Shown here piece after piece: positions 33,221-44,478 of a stretch of 62,000 nt of DNA (the stretch's first letter is position 1; every line of letters begins with the position of its first letter). Position numbers and translations under genes: made by a program. The notes beneath the pieces were generated by a model. It was not told the DNA's origin and did no database searches. It saw only the letters and a list, made by a program, of their open reading frames with translations. The DNA comes from Zygnema cylindricum (lineage: Eukaryota > Streptophyta > Zygnematophyceae > Zygnematales > Zygnemataceae). The DNA is taken from NCBI GenBank assembly GCA_037447655.1, contig JBBHKE010000045.1, positions 1 to 62,000 on the forward strand, given 5' to 3'.

Positions 33221-34524
33221 TGTTGATATTTGGGTATTTTCTAGGTCTTTATTAGATAGAAAAGGGTAGAGGCAGTCTGCCTCTGACTCCCTTCTCCAAG
33301 CCCCCACACTTGTCGTAGTCACTGAAGGCTGGAGAGGGAGCTAGAGCCATGGTTGCCTAAGCTCTTCAGAGAGACAGGAGTAGATAAATATGTTTACTAA
33401 AAAGATGTTTGACGGACCCAGGAATTGATCCCGGTATCTACCGGCCATCAAACATCCCGCAGTAGTTAGCTTTGTCCATTTAGTCTAGAACTAGTGCTGG
33501 TACGTATAGGGTTTGATAAATATCTAAATAGTTAAAGGTAGGATTTTCCATTTAACTAGGTTACGGTATATAGGACATAGAAACAGTTGTACTTTTAGTA
33601 CCGGACGAAATAAATAGTACGGACATTTATTTCGACGGTCCGTTTTAATTACGATGTGAATCGGACGGCCGTGGTTAGCGCCGACATCGAGGAAAGTAAA
33701 ATTGGCAGTTTGCAGACGCCGCCACTCTGGATGACACGTGGCAACATCGTACGGGATTACGGAATTTCCGGAACGGGAGAAAAAAGATCCAAGAGTGACA
33801 AATGTCGCACTCGGGCGACATCGTACAATGTACGTACAGAAAGTACTTCGGCACTTGTACTTTCTTATACGGTACCATTTTTAAGACGCGGCATGACCTG
33901 GCGCCATGTGGAGAGATAAGATTTGGATGCGAGAATTTTGGAGATTATAAGAGCGAATCCGGATAGGACATTTGTTGACTTTTTAGCCATTTTGTACGAT
34001 GACCGTATAAAAGGTACACCGGCATCTGTACCTTTATGTACTATACAGAAATACCATTGGTCCGTACCTTAGTACTAGAGGGTTTAGAGAGGGGTTTAGG
34101 ACTTAGAATATTTCGGGTAGGTAGCTGACTCTCCCAGAGAGCACCTTGTATAAATGGCAAACTTTGGCCAGCCATAACTATCAATTTACTTGACCATTTT
34201 CAATGATTCTTTTTGCTGCGGACTCAGGGGAGTCCATGCTACATAAGGGTGTAGTTGGTTAGAGTTTTTGTCTACCAAGGTGGCTGCATTTCTAAGGGAA
34301 AGTCAAAGTGGGTGAATGTGTCCAAATCTCATATTCTAACTTTGCATTCTGTGGTGGAACTGAGCACACAGAAAGTGTTATTTCACAGGGGTGAATCTAT
34401 ATTGGGGTTCTGACTGTAAAGGGGTCAGTCACTTGGGTTTATATTAACTTGGAGTCGGCACTATCTAGATTAGCTTCTTTTGGATCTGCATACTCTGAGG
34501 GCCAATGGAGGTCTCAGAGTTTCA
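33221..34524 (+). mobile_element. Copia-A 3' LTR of element A9
   Basis: The 1304-bp LTR is collinear with 30076-31379 and followed by GTATA (34525-34529). It carries the hairpin at about 33280-33347 and the ATG at 34505, which here reads outward into element C. Confidence 0.95.
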
Positions 34525-34529
34525 GTATA

Positions 34530-34808
34530 GGGAAGCTCGGAGATCTTATCCGTATTCCTGCCAACGTTCTATCACACCCAGCGTGGAATTTCATGGGGAC
34601 CAAGGACCTGGGAAATAATCATAAAGGTTATGTGCAGCTGAATCCTCACGCTTTACCGTTCGTGGAAGTGGTAGAAGACAACTACAGGTATACGATTGAT
34701 GTTCTCGGGTTACTCCGTTATTATCACCCGTGGGATGTGCGCCTCCAGGACATCATCTCTAGGGTGAAGGTCACCTCGCGGTACGGGCACTCAAGCTGGG
34801 CCGAATGA
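34530..34808 (+). pseudogene. Element C internal ORF, second part
   Basis: The frame continues the one broken at 30075: with A9 and one GTATA copy removed, codons run straight from PKEWRI into GKLGDLIRIPANV. It encodes about 92 residues including HPAWNFMGTKDLG and RYTIDVLGLLRYYHPWDVRL and stops at 34806-34808. I recognise no retroviral domain. It could be a divergent gag or a captured host segment. Confidence 0.6.
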
Positions 34809-34843
34809 ATGCTCTACAGCGAGCCCGAGCTTGAAGGAAGCAC

Positions 34844-35191
34844 GTGTCCTATAAATTACGGAAAGTACCTCGGTGGGAACCGGCGGACGAAGAAGCGGAG
34901 GAAGTTTCCCCAATGGCTGAACCTGAAGAACCCCTGATTCCGGGACCCGAGGAGACGGCACCGGCGGCCATTCCGCCGCGACCCGAAGTACCCGAAGCTG
35001 TACCCGAGGAAGGGGAAGATCATGTTCAGGAGCAAATCACTCGGAGGCGGTTGTCAGTTGTAGATCATCACATCGCGTTACTAGAGACGCGATGTGAACA
35101 GCTCCAAAATCAACTCGACGCCCTTCGCCAGGAGTTCGAAGAGTATCGCGAGGAAACATATGACATACTCCGGCAATTGCAGTTTCCCTGA
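34844..35191 (+). CDS. Element C downstream ORF: Pro/Glu-rich segment and coiled coil
   Basis: In another frame from the preceding ORF, 115 codons are open up to the stop at 35189-35191. The first part is rich in Glu, Pro and Ala; the last about 45 residues (DHHIALLETRCEQLQNQLDA, then LRQEFEEYREETYDIL) show a heptad pattern typical of a coiled coil. The first codon is GTG, so translation would need a frameshift or readthrough from upstream, or one of the two is a damaged continuation of the other. Function unknown. The polypurine-like GTGGGAGG and the 3' LTR follow within 46 bp. Confidence 0.5.
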   Translation: MSYKLRKVPRWEPADEEAEEVSPMAEPEEPLIPGPEETAPAAIPPRPEVPEAVPEEGEDHVQEQITRRRLSVVDHHIALLETRCEQLQNQLDALRQEFEEYREETYDILRQLQFP

Positions 35192-35236
35192 GTCAATCAA
35201 AGTTCAGCGGGACTCTGACTCCTTAGTGGGAGGCAC

Positions 35237-35728
35237 TGTAACAGGGTTACAGAATTGGGTACTTAGTGGTTAGGGCTAGGCTGCTATAGTTGCGATTTTA
35301 GAGCAGCGCAGTTGCGATTCCAAACCAGCGCAGCATAGCAGCATAGCAGCATAGCAACTTAGCGGCGTAGCAACTTAGTAGCGCAGCAGCATAGCTGCAC
35401 AGCATAGCAACACCGCAGAATGTAGATTGAGTTGTATAGTTCTAGAAGGAAGTTTTAGATAGATCTCGGTTGACCGTGAAGGTCCACGTGTACAGCTGTA
35501 TAGTACTAGGTTGACTAGCAGTTAGTTAGTTTAAATAGTCGAGTAAGACCTAGTGGATGAGACCTCAAGTAGACCTACACAGTTAGCGCAACCTTGTACT
35601 CTCTTTGAAATAATAAAGTGCAACCTTGTCTGTGAGTTCTGTGTGCTCCTGCTGTTGCTACGGGAAGATCCTTGGTGTTTTCCGCTGTGCACTGTGACGT
35701 GTTGTGGTGTATTGCCACCCCTTTTACA
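35237..35728 (+). mobile_element. Element C 3' LTR
   Basis: Starts TGTAACAGGGTTACAG and ends CCCTTTTACA, 492 bp, matching 22968-23455, with the same GCAGC/GCATAGC repeat stretch at about 35295-35415. The bases after it (TAAAT) do not match those before the 5' LTR (AGTTC). Confidence 0.9.
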
Positions 35729-36140
35729 TAAATCAACCACATGTTACCTGGTGAACATTGGCGATGGGAGCGTGAGTTGGAGCAGCAAGCTCCAAAAAAC
35801 TGTGGCATTATCCACCATCGAAGCAGAGTACATGGCCGCCGCCGCCACAGTAAAGGAGGTCTTATGGCTCAGAGCATTTATGAATGAGCTAGGGTTTGTT
35901 CAGAAAAACCAAGACCATCATCTACAGAGACAACTAGAGTTGTTTGGCTTTGATCAAAAATCCTATCAACATCCTAAGGCCAAGCACATTGATATGCGGT
36001 ACCATTTCATTCGGGACACTACAATTGCTGAGGCTGTGGCATTTGACTACATGCCAGACAAGGAGTACGCTGCCGACATGCTAACAAAGGCCATTGGAAA
36101 AGAAAAATTTGTACTGTGTAGGAAAAGTAAGACTCTCTAA
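35729..36140 (+). pseudogene. Copia-B RNase H C-terminal part, right copy
   Basis: The frame enters in KSTT and continues YLVNIGDGSVSWSSKLQKTV, STIEAEYMAAAATVKEVLWL, KAKHIDMRYHFIRDT, YMPDKEYAADMLTKAI, ending at 36138-36140. It is the plus-strand relative of the fragment at 20681-21139. The upstream pol is absent because the element C LTR abuts at 35728. Confidence 0.88.
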
Positions 36141-36184
36141 GGAAAAAGGAGCAGACCCTAGGGAGGAAGGAGAGGAGCCTAATT

Positions 36185-37280
36185 TGAGCGCATCGAAGGA
36201 AAGCAAGAAAAGGAAAATAGGAGGAGTGGGAGGCGCAAGCGTCTAAAGTACTTAGAGTAATTTTCCGAACGTGGTCCTTCGGCAAGACCACCGTCGCTCC
36301 GTTGCGACGCAATTGGAGGAAGATTCTCTAACATTGGACTTCGATGTATGAGGCTGCATCTGCACGTTGGAAGCCGCCACATACGCTTTGATATTTCTCG
36401 ATTGAATCAAAGCGTCACAGGTGTTCCGTTAAATTGAAACGGTCTTGAAGTTGGATGTGGCATTTTATTTACGCCACAAGTGTCAAAGTTAATTTTAAAT
36501 GGTCTTGTACGGACGACATTTTGGAAGTGACGACGAAACTTACATGTTTTTGAAGTGACGCATGTAAGTTTACATTTTTATAGATGTACGGCGAAGATTT
36601 TGTTCGTTCGCCATCGAGATTTACCAAAGTGGACCGCGGACCATTTCTACGAACGTTCGCGGTCAAACGGAGTCTCAGTCAACGGAAATTTTGTATCGCC
36701 CTTTGAATCGAATGAGAGTATTGTTTTCAGTGTGATTATAGGCGGTTATTTCGTGCAGCGATTCGTACGATTTCATTGGTACCACGAAATCGTATCGTCA
36801 CAACATCATTACCGATTTTACAGCAGGAACATTAAATCAAGTGCTGGACAGACGTGCAAACGTTTTCATGATGCATTATTGTTTTTAGGCTAGTACTTGT
36901 GGCATCCAGCCATTTGACCACCACTTAGGCTCTCTTTGTTTGCTTTAGAATAAATAGAGTTGAACAAGACGACAGACAACATCATTCACAGACAAAATAG
37001 GCTTGGCAGCTTTCAGCATTCAGGATCAGTTTATTACTGGACATCGTTCCTTTGTTACAATTGTATTCCCTCTATTATAATGGAATCCACTTTTTGAGCG
37101 GCTATCTATTCTGTGCCCTGCTACATGCGAATGCCATTACTCTTCCCACCTACACCTCTGTCTTTGTCTACTTGTGTTACTCATCAAGTTCGTCGTTTCT
37201 GCGAATCTTGTTAATCTGATTATGTGCACGTGGTCCCAGGAATTTTCCCAGTTACTCGAAATGCCTGATCAAGGTCAACA
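36185..37280 (+). mobile_element. Copia-B 3' LTR, right copy
   Basis: About 1.1 kb, collinear with the reverse complement of 19335-20435, ending CTGATCAAGGTCAACA at 37280. The exact start (TGAGCGCATCG) is inferred from the pair. A purine-rich stretch at about 36160-36178 could be the polypurine tract. Confidence 0.75.
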
Positions 37281-37308
37281 GGCTCAAAAACATAGTTCAA
37301 AAGTAGGT

Positions 37309-38530
37309 GATCCTGGCCCTCCTCTCCTCCCTGACTCTTATGCATGCCCGGCGGTTACATGAGAAGAGGGAGGAGAGGCAGTCTTATTGGCCGCCTACCG
37401 TGCAGGCGAGGAGTCGCGGGAGAGGGGAGCGCACGAGCGCACGAATGCGGCGGCTGCCGGAGAGAAGCGGCGAGAGAGGGTGAAGGAGGGGAAGGGTCGC
37501 GGTAAACCGCCATGGAAATTAGGTCAGACAATTTTTTACAGCCTAATGTTGGTAAAGTGCGCACATTTCGTACCTCGTCCGCACGAAATTGCAACCATGC
37601 CAGGCGAAGTTTGTTATGGCGTCGATTTCCTTTTCGGCTGTGTGGTTCATTTCGCCAGACCGTAGTCGTGCAACGTTTGACGTTTTCTTTCCGCAGTTCC
37701 GTACCGCATGTCCGGATATGTCCATGCCTCCATGTCATAGTTCAAAAGTAGGTGAAAGTAGGCCCATACAATATGCCTATTATACGCAAAACATACAATA
37801 TGACCTTAAGACCCATATTGTATTGGCCTCAAAATGAAAAAAACAAGTAACAGGGTTGAGTTGCACATCGTTCAATAAATAATTAAACGTCATCGGACGG
37901 TCGCTGATCAAAGTACCCATCAAAGTAGCGATCTAAGAAAATCACATGAAAAGCCCATAACACAACTTGCTCCTACCAAAGGCCTACCATAAAACGCCTA
38001 CTTTTTAACATAGTTCAAAAGTAGGCGTTTCTATCGTAGGCCTTTTATAGGCGCCTTTATCGTAAGTTGTGTTATGGGTTTTCCATGTGACCTTCTTAAA
38101 TCGCTACTTTGATCAGCGACCGTCCGATCGTCCAAATCTGACAGTTTAAATAAAAAATACCTCAAAACTCACAGAAAAATATTTTTTTGTTCGAATGTTT
38201 TTCAATAGTTATGCATGACGTTTAACAAACTTCGCCTGGCATGGTTGCAATTTCGTGCGGACGAGGTACGAAATGTGCGCACTTTACGAACATTAGGCTG
38301 TAAAAAATTGTCTGACCTAATTTCCATGGCGGTTTACCGCGCCCCTTCCCCTCCTTCACCCTCTCCCGCCGCTTCTCTCCGGCAGCCGCCGCATTCGTGC
38401 GCTCGTGCGCTCCCCTCTCCCGCGACTCCCCGCCTGCACGGTAGGCGGCCAATAAGACTGCCTCTCCTCCCTCTTCTCATGTAACCGCCGGGCATGCATA
38501 AGAGTCAGGGAGGAGAGGAGGGCCAGGATC
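37309..38530. mobile_element. Foldback element with 308-bp inverted arms
   Basis: The arm at 37309-37616, from GATCCTGGCCCTCCTCTCC to AAGTTTGTTA, is the near-perfect reverse complement of 38223-38530. Both arms are 308 bp with only a few differences, for example around the GGTAAACCGCC block. The about 600-bp centre has no transposase frame. The design fits a Foldback or MITE-type DNA element. The short sequence CATAGTTCAAAAGTAGG occurs just outside the left arm (37291), and twice within the centre (37737, 38010). Confidence 0.9.
37883..38149. repeat. Nested imperfect palindrome inside the foldback element
   Basis: The left half (TTAAACGTC, CGGACGGTCGCTGATCAAAG, CCCATAACACAACTT) is mirrored by the right half (AAGTTGTGTTATGGG, CTTTGATCAGCGACCGTCCG, CAGTTTAA), meeting near 38007. 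The left half carries an extra TACCCATCAAAG. It looks like an independent hairpin MITE of about 267 bp. Confidence 0.85.
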
Positions 38531-38607
38531 GGGGGGGGAGCGGGACGGGAGGAAAGGGGAGGGATGGGAGCAAAAAGAGGGCGATAATGGGAGGGGAAGA
38601 GGGTCTC

Positions 38608-38657
38608 ACTCCCTCCCTCCCTCCCTCCCTCCCTCCCTCCCTCCCTCCCTCCCTCCC
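38608..38657. repeat. (CCCT)n microsatellite
   Basis: About twelve uninterrupted CCCT units. It opens a longer pyrimidine tract. Confidence 0.97.
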
Positions 38658-39120
38658 CTTTTCCCTCTAATTTCAGCTTAGTTTTTTTTCAAAGTTCACC
38701 CCCCCCCTCTCTCTCTACCCCTGTTCTTCTTCTCCGTTTAAATTCACAATAGATTTATCTCATAAATTATGAGTCATCCCCTGCCCCCAACCCTCGCTCT
38801 TTCTCCAGCTCTCCCTTGCTCTTTCCCTCTCTCTTTGTCTTTCTTCTCTCTCTTAAATGTCTTTCAAAAAAGTTCCTCTCTCTTTCTCTTTTTTTCTCTC
38901 TCCTTATTTTTCTAATTGCAGCGTAGGTTTATTGCAAAGATTAATTCCTCTCTCCCTCCTTCCCCTTCCACTCTCTCTCTCCATCTCCTTCATATTAAAT
39001 TCAGTTAAGATTTAATTTAAAGGTCAGTTCCTTCTCCGTCCCCTTCCTCGCTTCTCTCTTCCTCCCGCCCCCTCCCTCCCCCCCCCCCCCCCCCGCCCCG
39101 AAAAAAAAAAAAAACAAAAA
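38658..39120. repeat. Polypyrimidine tract ending in poly-C and poly-A runs
   Basis: Mostly C and T with short TTTAAATT interruptions, then a C run at about 39078-39094 and an A run at 39101-39114. It resembles the tract at 18355-19334 in composition. There is no credible gene in it. Confidence 0.85.
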
Positions 39121-40375
39121 ACCAAAATTAATAAAAATACAAAAAAAACAAAATTAATAAAAAAGTTAAAAAAAATTCAAAATAAATACAAAAAACAAAA
39201 AGACTTAACATTACGTGACCTATGTAACCTTTTCCCTTTGATCTTCTTTTTCTCGACCTTTTTCTTGTCCCTCTCGTTCTCCCCTTTCTCGTCCTCCTCG
39301 GTTTTTCACTTTATCGGTTTTGCCTCCCTTCCCTCTCTTGTCAAAAAACGAAAAGTAGTTGTCATATCAACAAAGAGCTCGACACTTGCCGTTTTTATAT
39401 GTTTTATGCAAATTTATGGTCCTTAGTAGTAATTTTAGAAGATGATGGGATTTGAATTGTTTTATTTGTTTTGAAGCTGCCAAAATAGCTGTCATAATAG
39501 CTTGTGACAAAAATAGTTAACTTCAGGGTTTTTCATTGGACAGTTTATGTCTTTTCTTGTCTCCTGAAATGCTGGTTTACGAAGAGTATTTTATTTTCAG
39601 TGGTCGTCTTTTACATACTTTCTATGGTGGTACGCCTACCTCTTCTCTCTGCTCTCTCTTTTTCCTTAGACTCGTGTATCGCTTCTCAATCTGCTCTCTC
39701 CCTTCAGCATTCTATACTCTTCCTCACTGCTCTTTTTCTCGTGCTTGCTTTCGGTTCTCTTCTTATTTCTTACTCTCCTCTCTCTTTTAGTTTTTCTTCT
39801 TTCTCATTCTTCTTCTGTAGTCTACTTGTTTTCTCTTTTTCTTTTTGCACTTTCTTCCTTTAATTATTTGCTTGTGTCCAGCTTGTTGACAGCAATCCAA
39901 TAAGTTATTAAAAAAAAAAAAAAAAACATCAAAGAAACTCTGTGTACATCGTCCATTGTTTGGGACATTTTTTAAACGACGTTCTTATTGTTAACTGGAA
40001 ATTCATCTTTACACTTCCTATCACACTAATTTGATCGCAGCTTTCTTTGACAGGAAATCACAAAATGTTGTTAATAACACTATTTAAGGAAGTGGATTAC
40101 GAGCTCCCACGCTGTTTCCCTACACTGTATTAGTAGTATACATTCTAATTCTGCATGTACAGTAATTCCTTGTTTACACTATTAGCGATTTCCATCCATG
40201 TATCAGATGAGAATGTGTAAGAAATTTGTTACATTTCCATATCTGTCGTCCCTTGTGTGTTTCTATCTCTGCAGTTCTGTAAGCGCAATTGCAGCTCTCC
40301 TTCCTGTCAAATTTTGTCACACATTCCCCAAATAAACAGTTCAATGGAGTCACAACTCTCTCGGCTTTAGAAGCC
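39121..40375. other. TAF11 upstream region, no separate gene seen
   Basis: AT-rich then pyrimidine-rich sequence with only Ser/Phe/Leu-rich frames from T/C bias. It should hold the TAF11 promoter and 5' leader; I cannot place a TATA box or a start site with confidence. Confidence 0.4.
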
Positions 40376-42136
40376 ATGCCTCATCCTGCTGAAGATGATG
40401 ACTATGATGAAGAAGATGAGCCCGGGCCACCTCCGGCCAAGAAGGCAGCCATAGCCGAGGCAGGTTCTTCTAAGGGAGGTGCTGTAACTGCAGGAACGGG
40501 CGAAATCGAGTCTCCTATTGCTGTTAAAACGAGTGGAAAAGGGAGTAATAAGTCAGCAAGTAAGGGAAAGCGAGCAGCAGCGGGAACAGTTTCACAGGGA
40601 AAGAAGGTTAATAATCCTTCTTCCAAGAAGAAAGTGACTTTAGATGTCCAAGTTCCGGAAGAGGATGACGAGCAGAAGGATGATATCGTAAAGGATGAAA
40701 TCGAGGGAGGGGAAGGAACAGCTGCAGGAAAAGGTAAATATAGTGGGAAGGAGGAAGAGGATGAGGAAGAGGAGGAAGAGGAGGAACACAACCTTGATCT
40801 CGACTTGTCAAAGTTTCCGACCATGACTGCTGAAAAAATGCAGTAAGTTATTTTTAACAAAGGTACTTAGTCCTGTCTGTCGATTGCAGGATGAAATTTC
40901 AATGGTGTCAGATTAAAAAATGAACTGCCTGAACTGCCATCCATGCTTACATTTCCAGATTCTTAAATTTCCTGTTGCTTTCGTAACCATCTTCTCTGGT
41001 GTCACAGCATTTTGTGGTCAACACAATTTTGTTTAACTGTTAAACTTTGAAGGAAAATAAAAGTTGCTCGAGGGTAATGTTTGCAGGGCAGTTCTTGAAA
41101 AGTTTACACCGGAGCAGATGAGCCGCTATGAATGCTACCGAAGATCTGGATTTCAGAGGAGCACAATGAAAAGGGTAAGCTTCTCTTCCTTCTTTTGACA
41201 TCCTGACAGATTTCATCCTGTTAGGTCTGTTTAAGTCATCTTGTTTCTGTTAGGACTTTTTCATTCAACTTGAGAAACTATTTAACCATGGACAGGCTTT
41301 TCTGGTTTCCGGTATAAGTTATAGTAAGAAGTTAAGAGAAGGGTCTTGTTACAAATTCAATGACACTGTTCTTTGCGTCATTTTTCTTCATCCTTAGGAT
41401 ACTTCAAAAGTTAAACATCACACGTGTCTGAAACGTACATCCGTTGCTCAACTCGGAAGGAAAATTCTCTCTCTCCCTCTCCCTCCCTCTCCTTTCTCCT
41501 TCTCCCTCGGCAACAACTAGACTGCGTGTGCATGCAGATGCCTGACTGCTCATTTTGCCTTTGAAAATGGTTGGAAGCAGTTTCTACAAACTGTGGTCGG
41601 CTCGGTCGTCAGTGTCCACATGGCCATTGTCATGTCAGGCATCACCAAAATATTTGTCGGTGAGCTTGTGGAAACGGGTAAGTGTCTTTATTTTTTTAAA
41701 TTCGATGGAAGTCCATTTATTTTACTGTTATAAAGGTTAAGTTTTGGTAGTGATTTGGTTAAAGGAAGCCATTGTATTGTTGATAACAAGGGCACCGACA
41801 AATGACGGTTTCACCTAATTTAAATGGTCAGTTTCTGGTCACCGGTCTTTGCATCAACACTTGCTTGTTATGTTTTTGTCTTTACTTGGTTGTTTTTGCT
41901 TAGAATGTTTTGTCAACACTTTGTACTTTGAGACAACCTTCTGGAATTCACCTACAGTTCATGGTCGATGTGTGAAATGGCTTAAGTGATGAATGGAATG
42001 GGAGGCAGCTCGGGTGGTCATGAGTGAACGGGGAGACCGAGGGCCAATACGTCCTTCACACATGCGAGAATCTTATCGACGTCTCAAACAGCAAGGGAAA
42101 GTACCCATAAAAAAGCGACCAAATTTCTTTCACTAA
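40376..42136 (+). CDS. TAF11: TFIID subunit TAF11, four exons
   Basis: Exons 40376-40842, 41087-41174, 41581-41677 and 42009-42136 join at GT-AG borders (GTAAGT, GTAAGC and GTAAGT donors) into 259 codons. TAF11 pairs with TAF13 through histone folds in the general transcription factor TFIID in the nucleus. The N-terminal 150 residues are disordered, with acidic blocks (EDDDYDEEDE, EEEDEEEEEEEE) and Lys/Ser-rich stretches. The fold region runs from about residue 157 (EKFTPEQMSRYECYRRSGFQ) through VHMAIVMSGITKIFVGELVE to ARVVMSERGDRGPIRPSHMR, and ends ESYRRLKQQGKVPIKK. The last motifs match plant TAF11 rather than animal forms. The start is the first in-frame ATG; an upstream coding exon cannot be excluded but is not needed. 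Confidence 0.93.
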
Positions 42137-44478
42137 ATAATAGGTTGAGAACTTTCTTGTCTTTCTATTTGCCAATCTAGCTTGGCTATGCTATGAGAAT
42201 GTTATGAACTAACCATGTTTTCTAGCTTCCTTGTTGCTTCTTGCTATTGGTGTAAAATGTTTTAGTCGATTGTCCCTTGTGCCACATGTTGGCCAATGAT
42301 TGAAAGAATGGTTGCGATCGATTCATGATGGCACTATGATTGTACCACATTTGGGGAAGCTGTCGTTTTGCTTTTCGAAAGGCTTTAAATGCCTATTTAG
42401 CAATATTTTCAAATAAAATAAGTTGTGTGGTTTTGACAGTGTAGTATAATGTTCGTACATTATTGCACGAGCTGTCCTTTTTTGTGGAAAATCGATTTGA
42501 AATGTGACACCTCTATCAATATATATGAGCTGCGTCAACGGGAATGTCCACAAATATCTGCACTATCGATTTACCACGTTTGCCTTCACATTTGACATTG
42601 TTCTAACTTACAATCGAGAAGTCTTGTTGTATGCATGTTTGAATGTGATGTGGATATTCGTTTTGGAGAGGTAAAAGCATTTGAAAAGTAATTGTTAGGA
42701 AGGTGTCGTGCTTGTGTGTCTATTTTCTTCACTCGGTTAGATTCATGAATGGTGTCATTGTAGCTCGTTTTGCAAACTAATGCACTTCTTGTTATTCGCT
42801 GTGGATTTTATGGCATGTTTTGTCTGAAAAAGGCAAGCAGTCAATATGTCACACATGTCGGTTGCTAGTGGTCTTTGGACCACATACTGAACGTGCATTT
42901 GGTTTTATGTTGTAGTTTGGAGTTGAATCACTTCTATCTAACAAACAACCACATTGTGTTGACACAATAGTGGGACACAGTGACGTAGCCTGAAGCTGTG
43001 TTTTTCACAGCAAGAAGAGGATGTTGTGAGTATTGTTTCTTGGTAGGGTATGTTATGGAACGAACTCTACTAAGAAAGGGTGATGGTAAAGCATCTTAGT
43101 ACACGCGAACAAAGGTAATGACGAACACGCAAGAGAGAGACGAACAGACATTGGAGAAGCAAATCTAATGTAAAAAAGCTAAAGAAGTGGGAGGGTTGAC
43201 AAAGACAGGCTAATTAATAAAGTATGCAGAAAAAAACAGCGAACATAAAAACAACAGCAAGATAAAATACCCTAAACAAAATATCCAAAGAACCCCCAAC
43301 AGAACTAACAATTTACTTAGTAGACCTGTAAATCTCCCAGCCTGTAGAAGACGTTGAGGGATATTCAGACCCATCAGCAATCCATCACTGCATTAGTAGA
43401 ACCTTGAAGGTTGGATGTCTGCAAATGCCGCAAAGTCGCAGATAAATGTTCACAATATCTTGACCATTAGGGGAGTAAAGGCATCTGTAAAATCGTGACG
43501 CTCATAGTCACTATACTCCCTAGCAAAATCACGAGTAGCCACCCGAAGATGCTGAAACACTTAACCAGCAATTGTGATTCACGTAACAGTGTCACCAAAA
43601 AACTACAGGTGCCATGGAGCAGGACAATGCCGATTTGCTGCAAAGAAATAATACATGAAACTCTAGGTCGAACAGAAACATCCCTTAAGGAGCAATAGTC
43701 GCAATAGTGTTGCCAACATGTCTTCTGCCTTAATGAATAATTAAGAGAAAATGTACTAAATATTCTAGATACACTGCGGTGTCCAGAACTTGTACGCCGG
43801 CGCCTATAGTTGAATTCCACCCGTGATATTTATAATTCAATAATCATTAATAGTTGATTACTATTAGTGTTGCAGGCAGCCATAGGTCTCTGCAAGGCAA
43901 TATGTTCTTCTAAGGAAAGTTTATTCTACATAATAAAGATTTGCTTCTGATAACACAGGTTTTAATCCCGGGCTTCAATATATCGACAATTGGTTGGAAT
44001 TGCCCTTTGCTCAAAATAAACAATTAAACCATAAAACAATGTTCCTGGGAGTCTAGATTAGTATGTGGCACAACAATAATTATTTAACAGCCGTCCTTGT
44101 ATTTCCACTGGCAACCTACTCTTTGAATGGGCGTCAATGCAAATCAATAGAATAGAACTTATATTTTACTACATCATTTCAGCCTGTGGCCTGCATGCCA
44201 TGAATTGATTCACAAAACAAAACTGAGCTTTCGCACACACTCTTAAATGTGATCTTTCACTTCCCTCAAAAGACGACAACAATCCTGAAAACAACAACAT
44301 CCCAATCTGAACCAAAATTGGAGAAAAAAGAGAACCAAAATTGGAGAAAAAAGAACCAATTGACATTTGGTTGACTTTCCTGTCTCTTTAACATATACAT
44401 TAAAGAGGCAGGCCAACAAGACAAAATATTAAACTACGCACAGTTGTAAAAACCACCATGTTTTTCGGTTCCCTTCGA
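42137..44478. other. Intergenic region between convergent TAF11 and the nocturnin-like gene
   Basis: About 2.3 kb holding two 3' ends. Short frames (for example 43467-43820 minus) have no recognisable motif. A small tandem duplication of CCAAAATTGGAGAAAAAAGA lies at about 44312-44352. Confidence 0.5.

Noticed and set aside
38222-38452. Arg/Ala-rich frames in the foldback arms
   Set aside because: They appear in both arms as mirror frames of GC-rich DNA and show no transposase motif.
40289-40375. N-terminal extension of TAF11
   Set aside because: It starts at TTG; the first in-frame ATG is at 40376, and the ATG at 40343 is out of frame and stops after seven codons.
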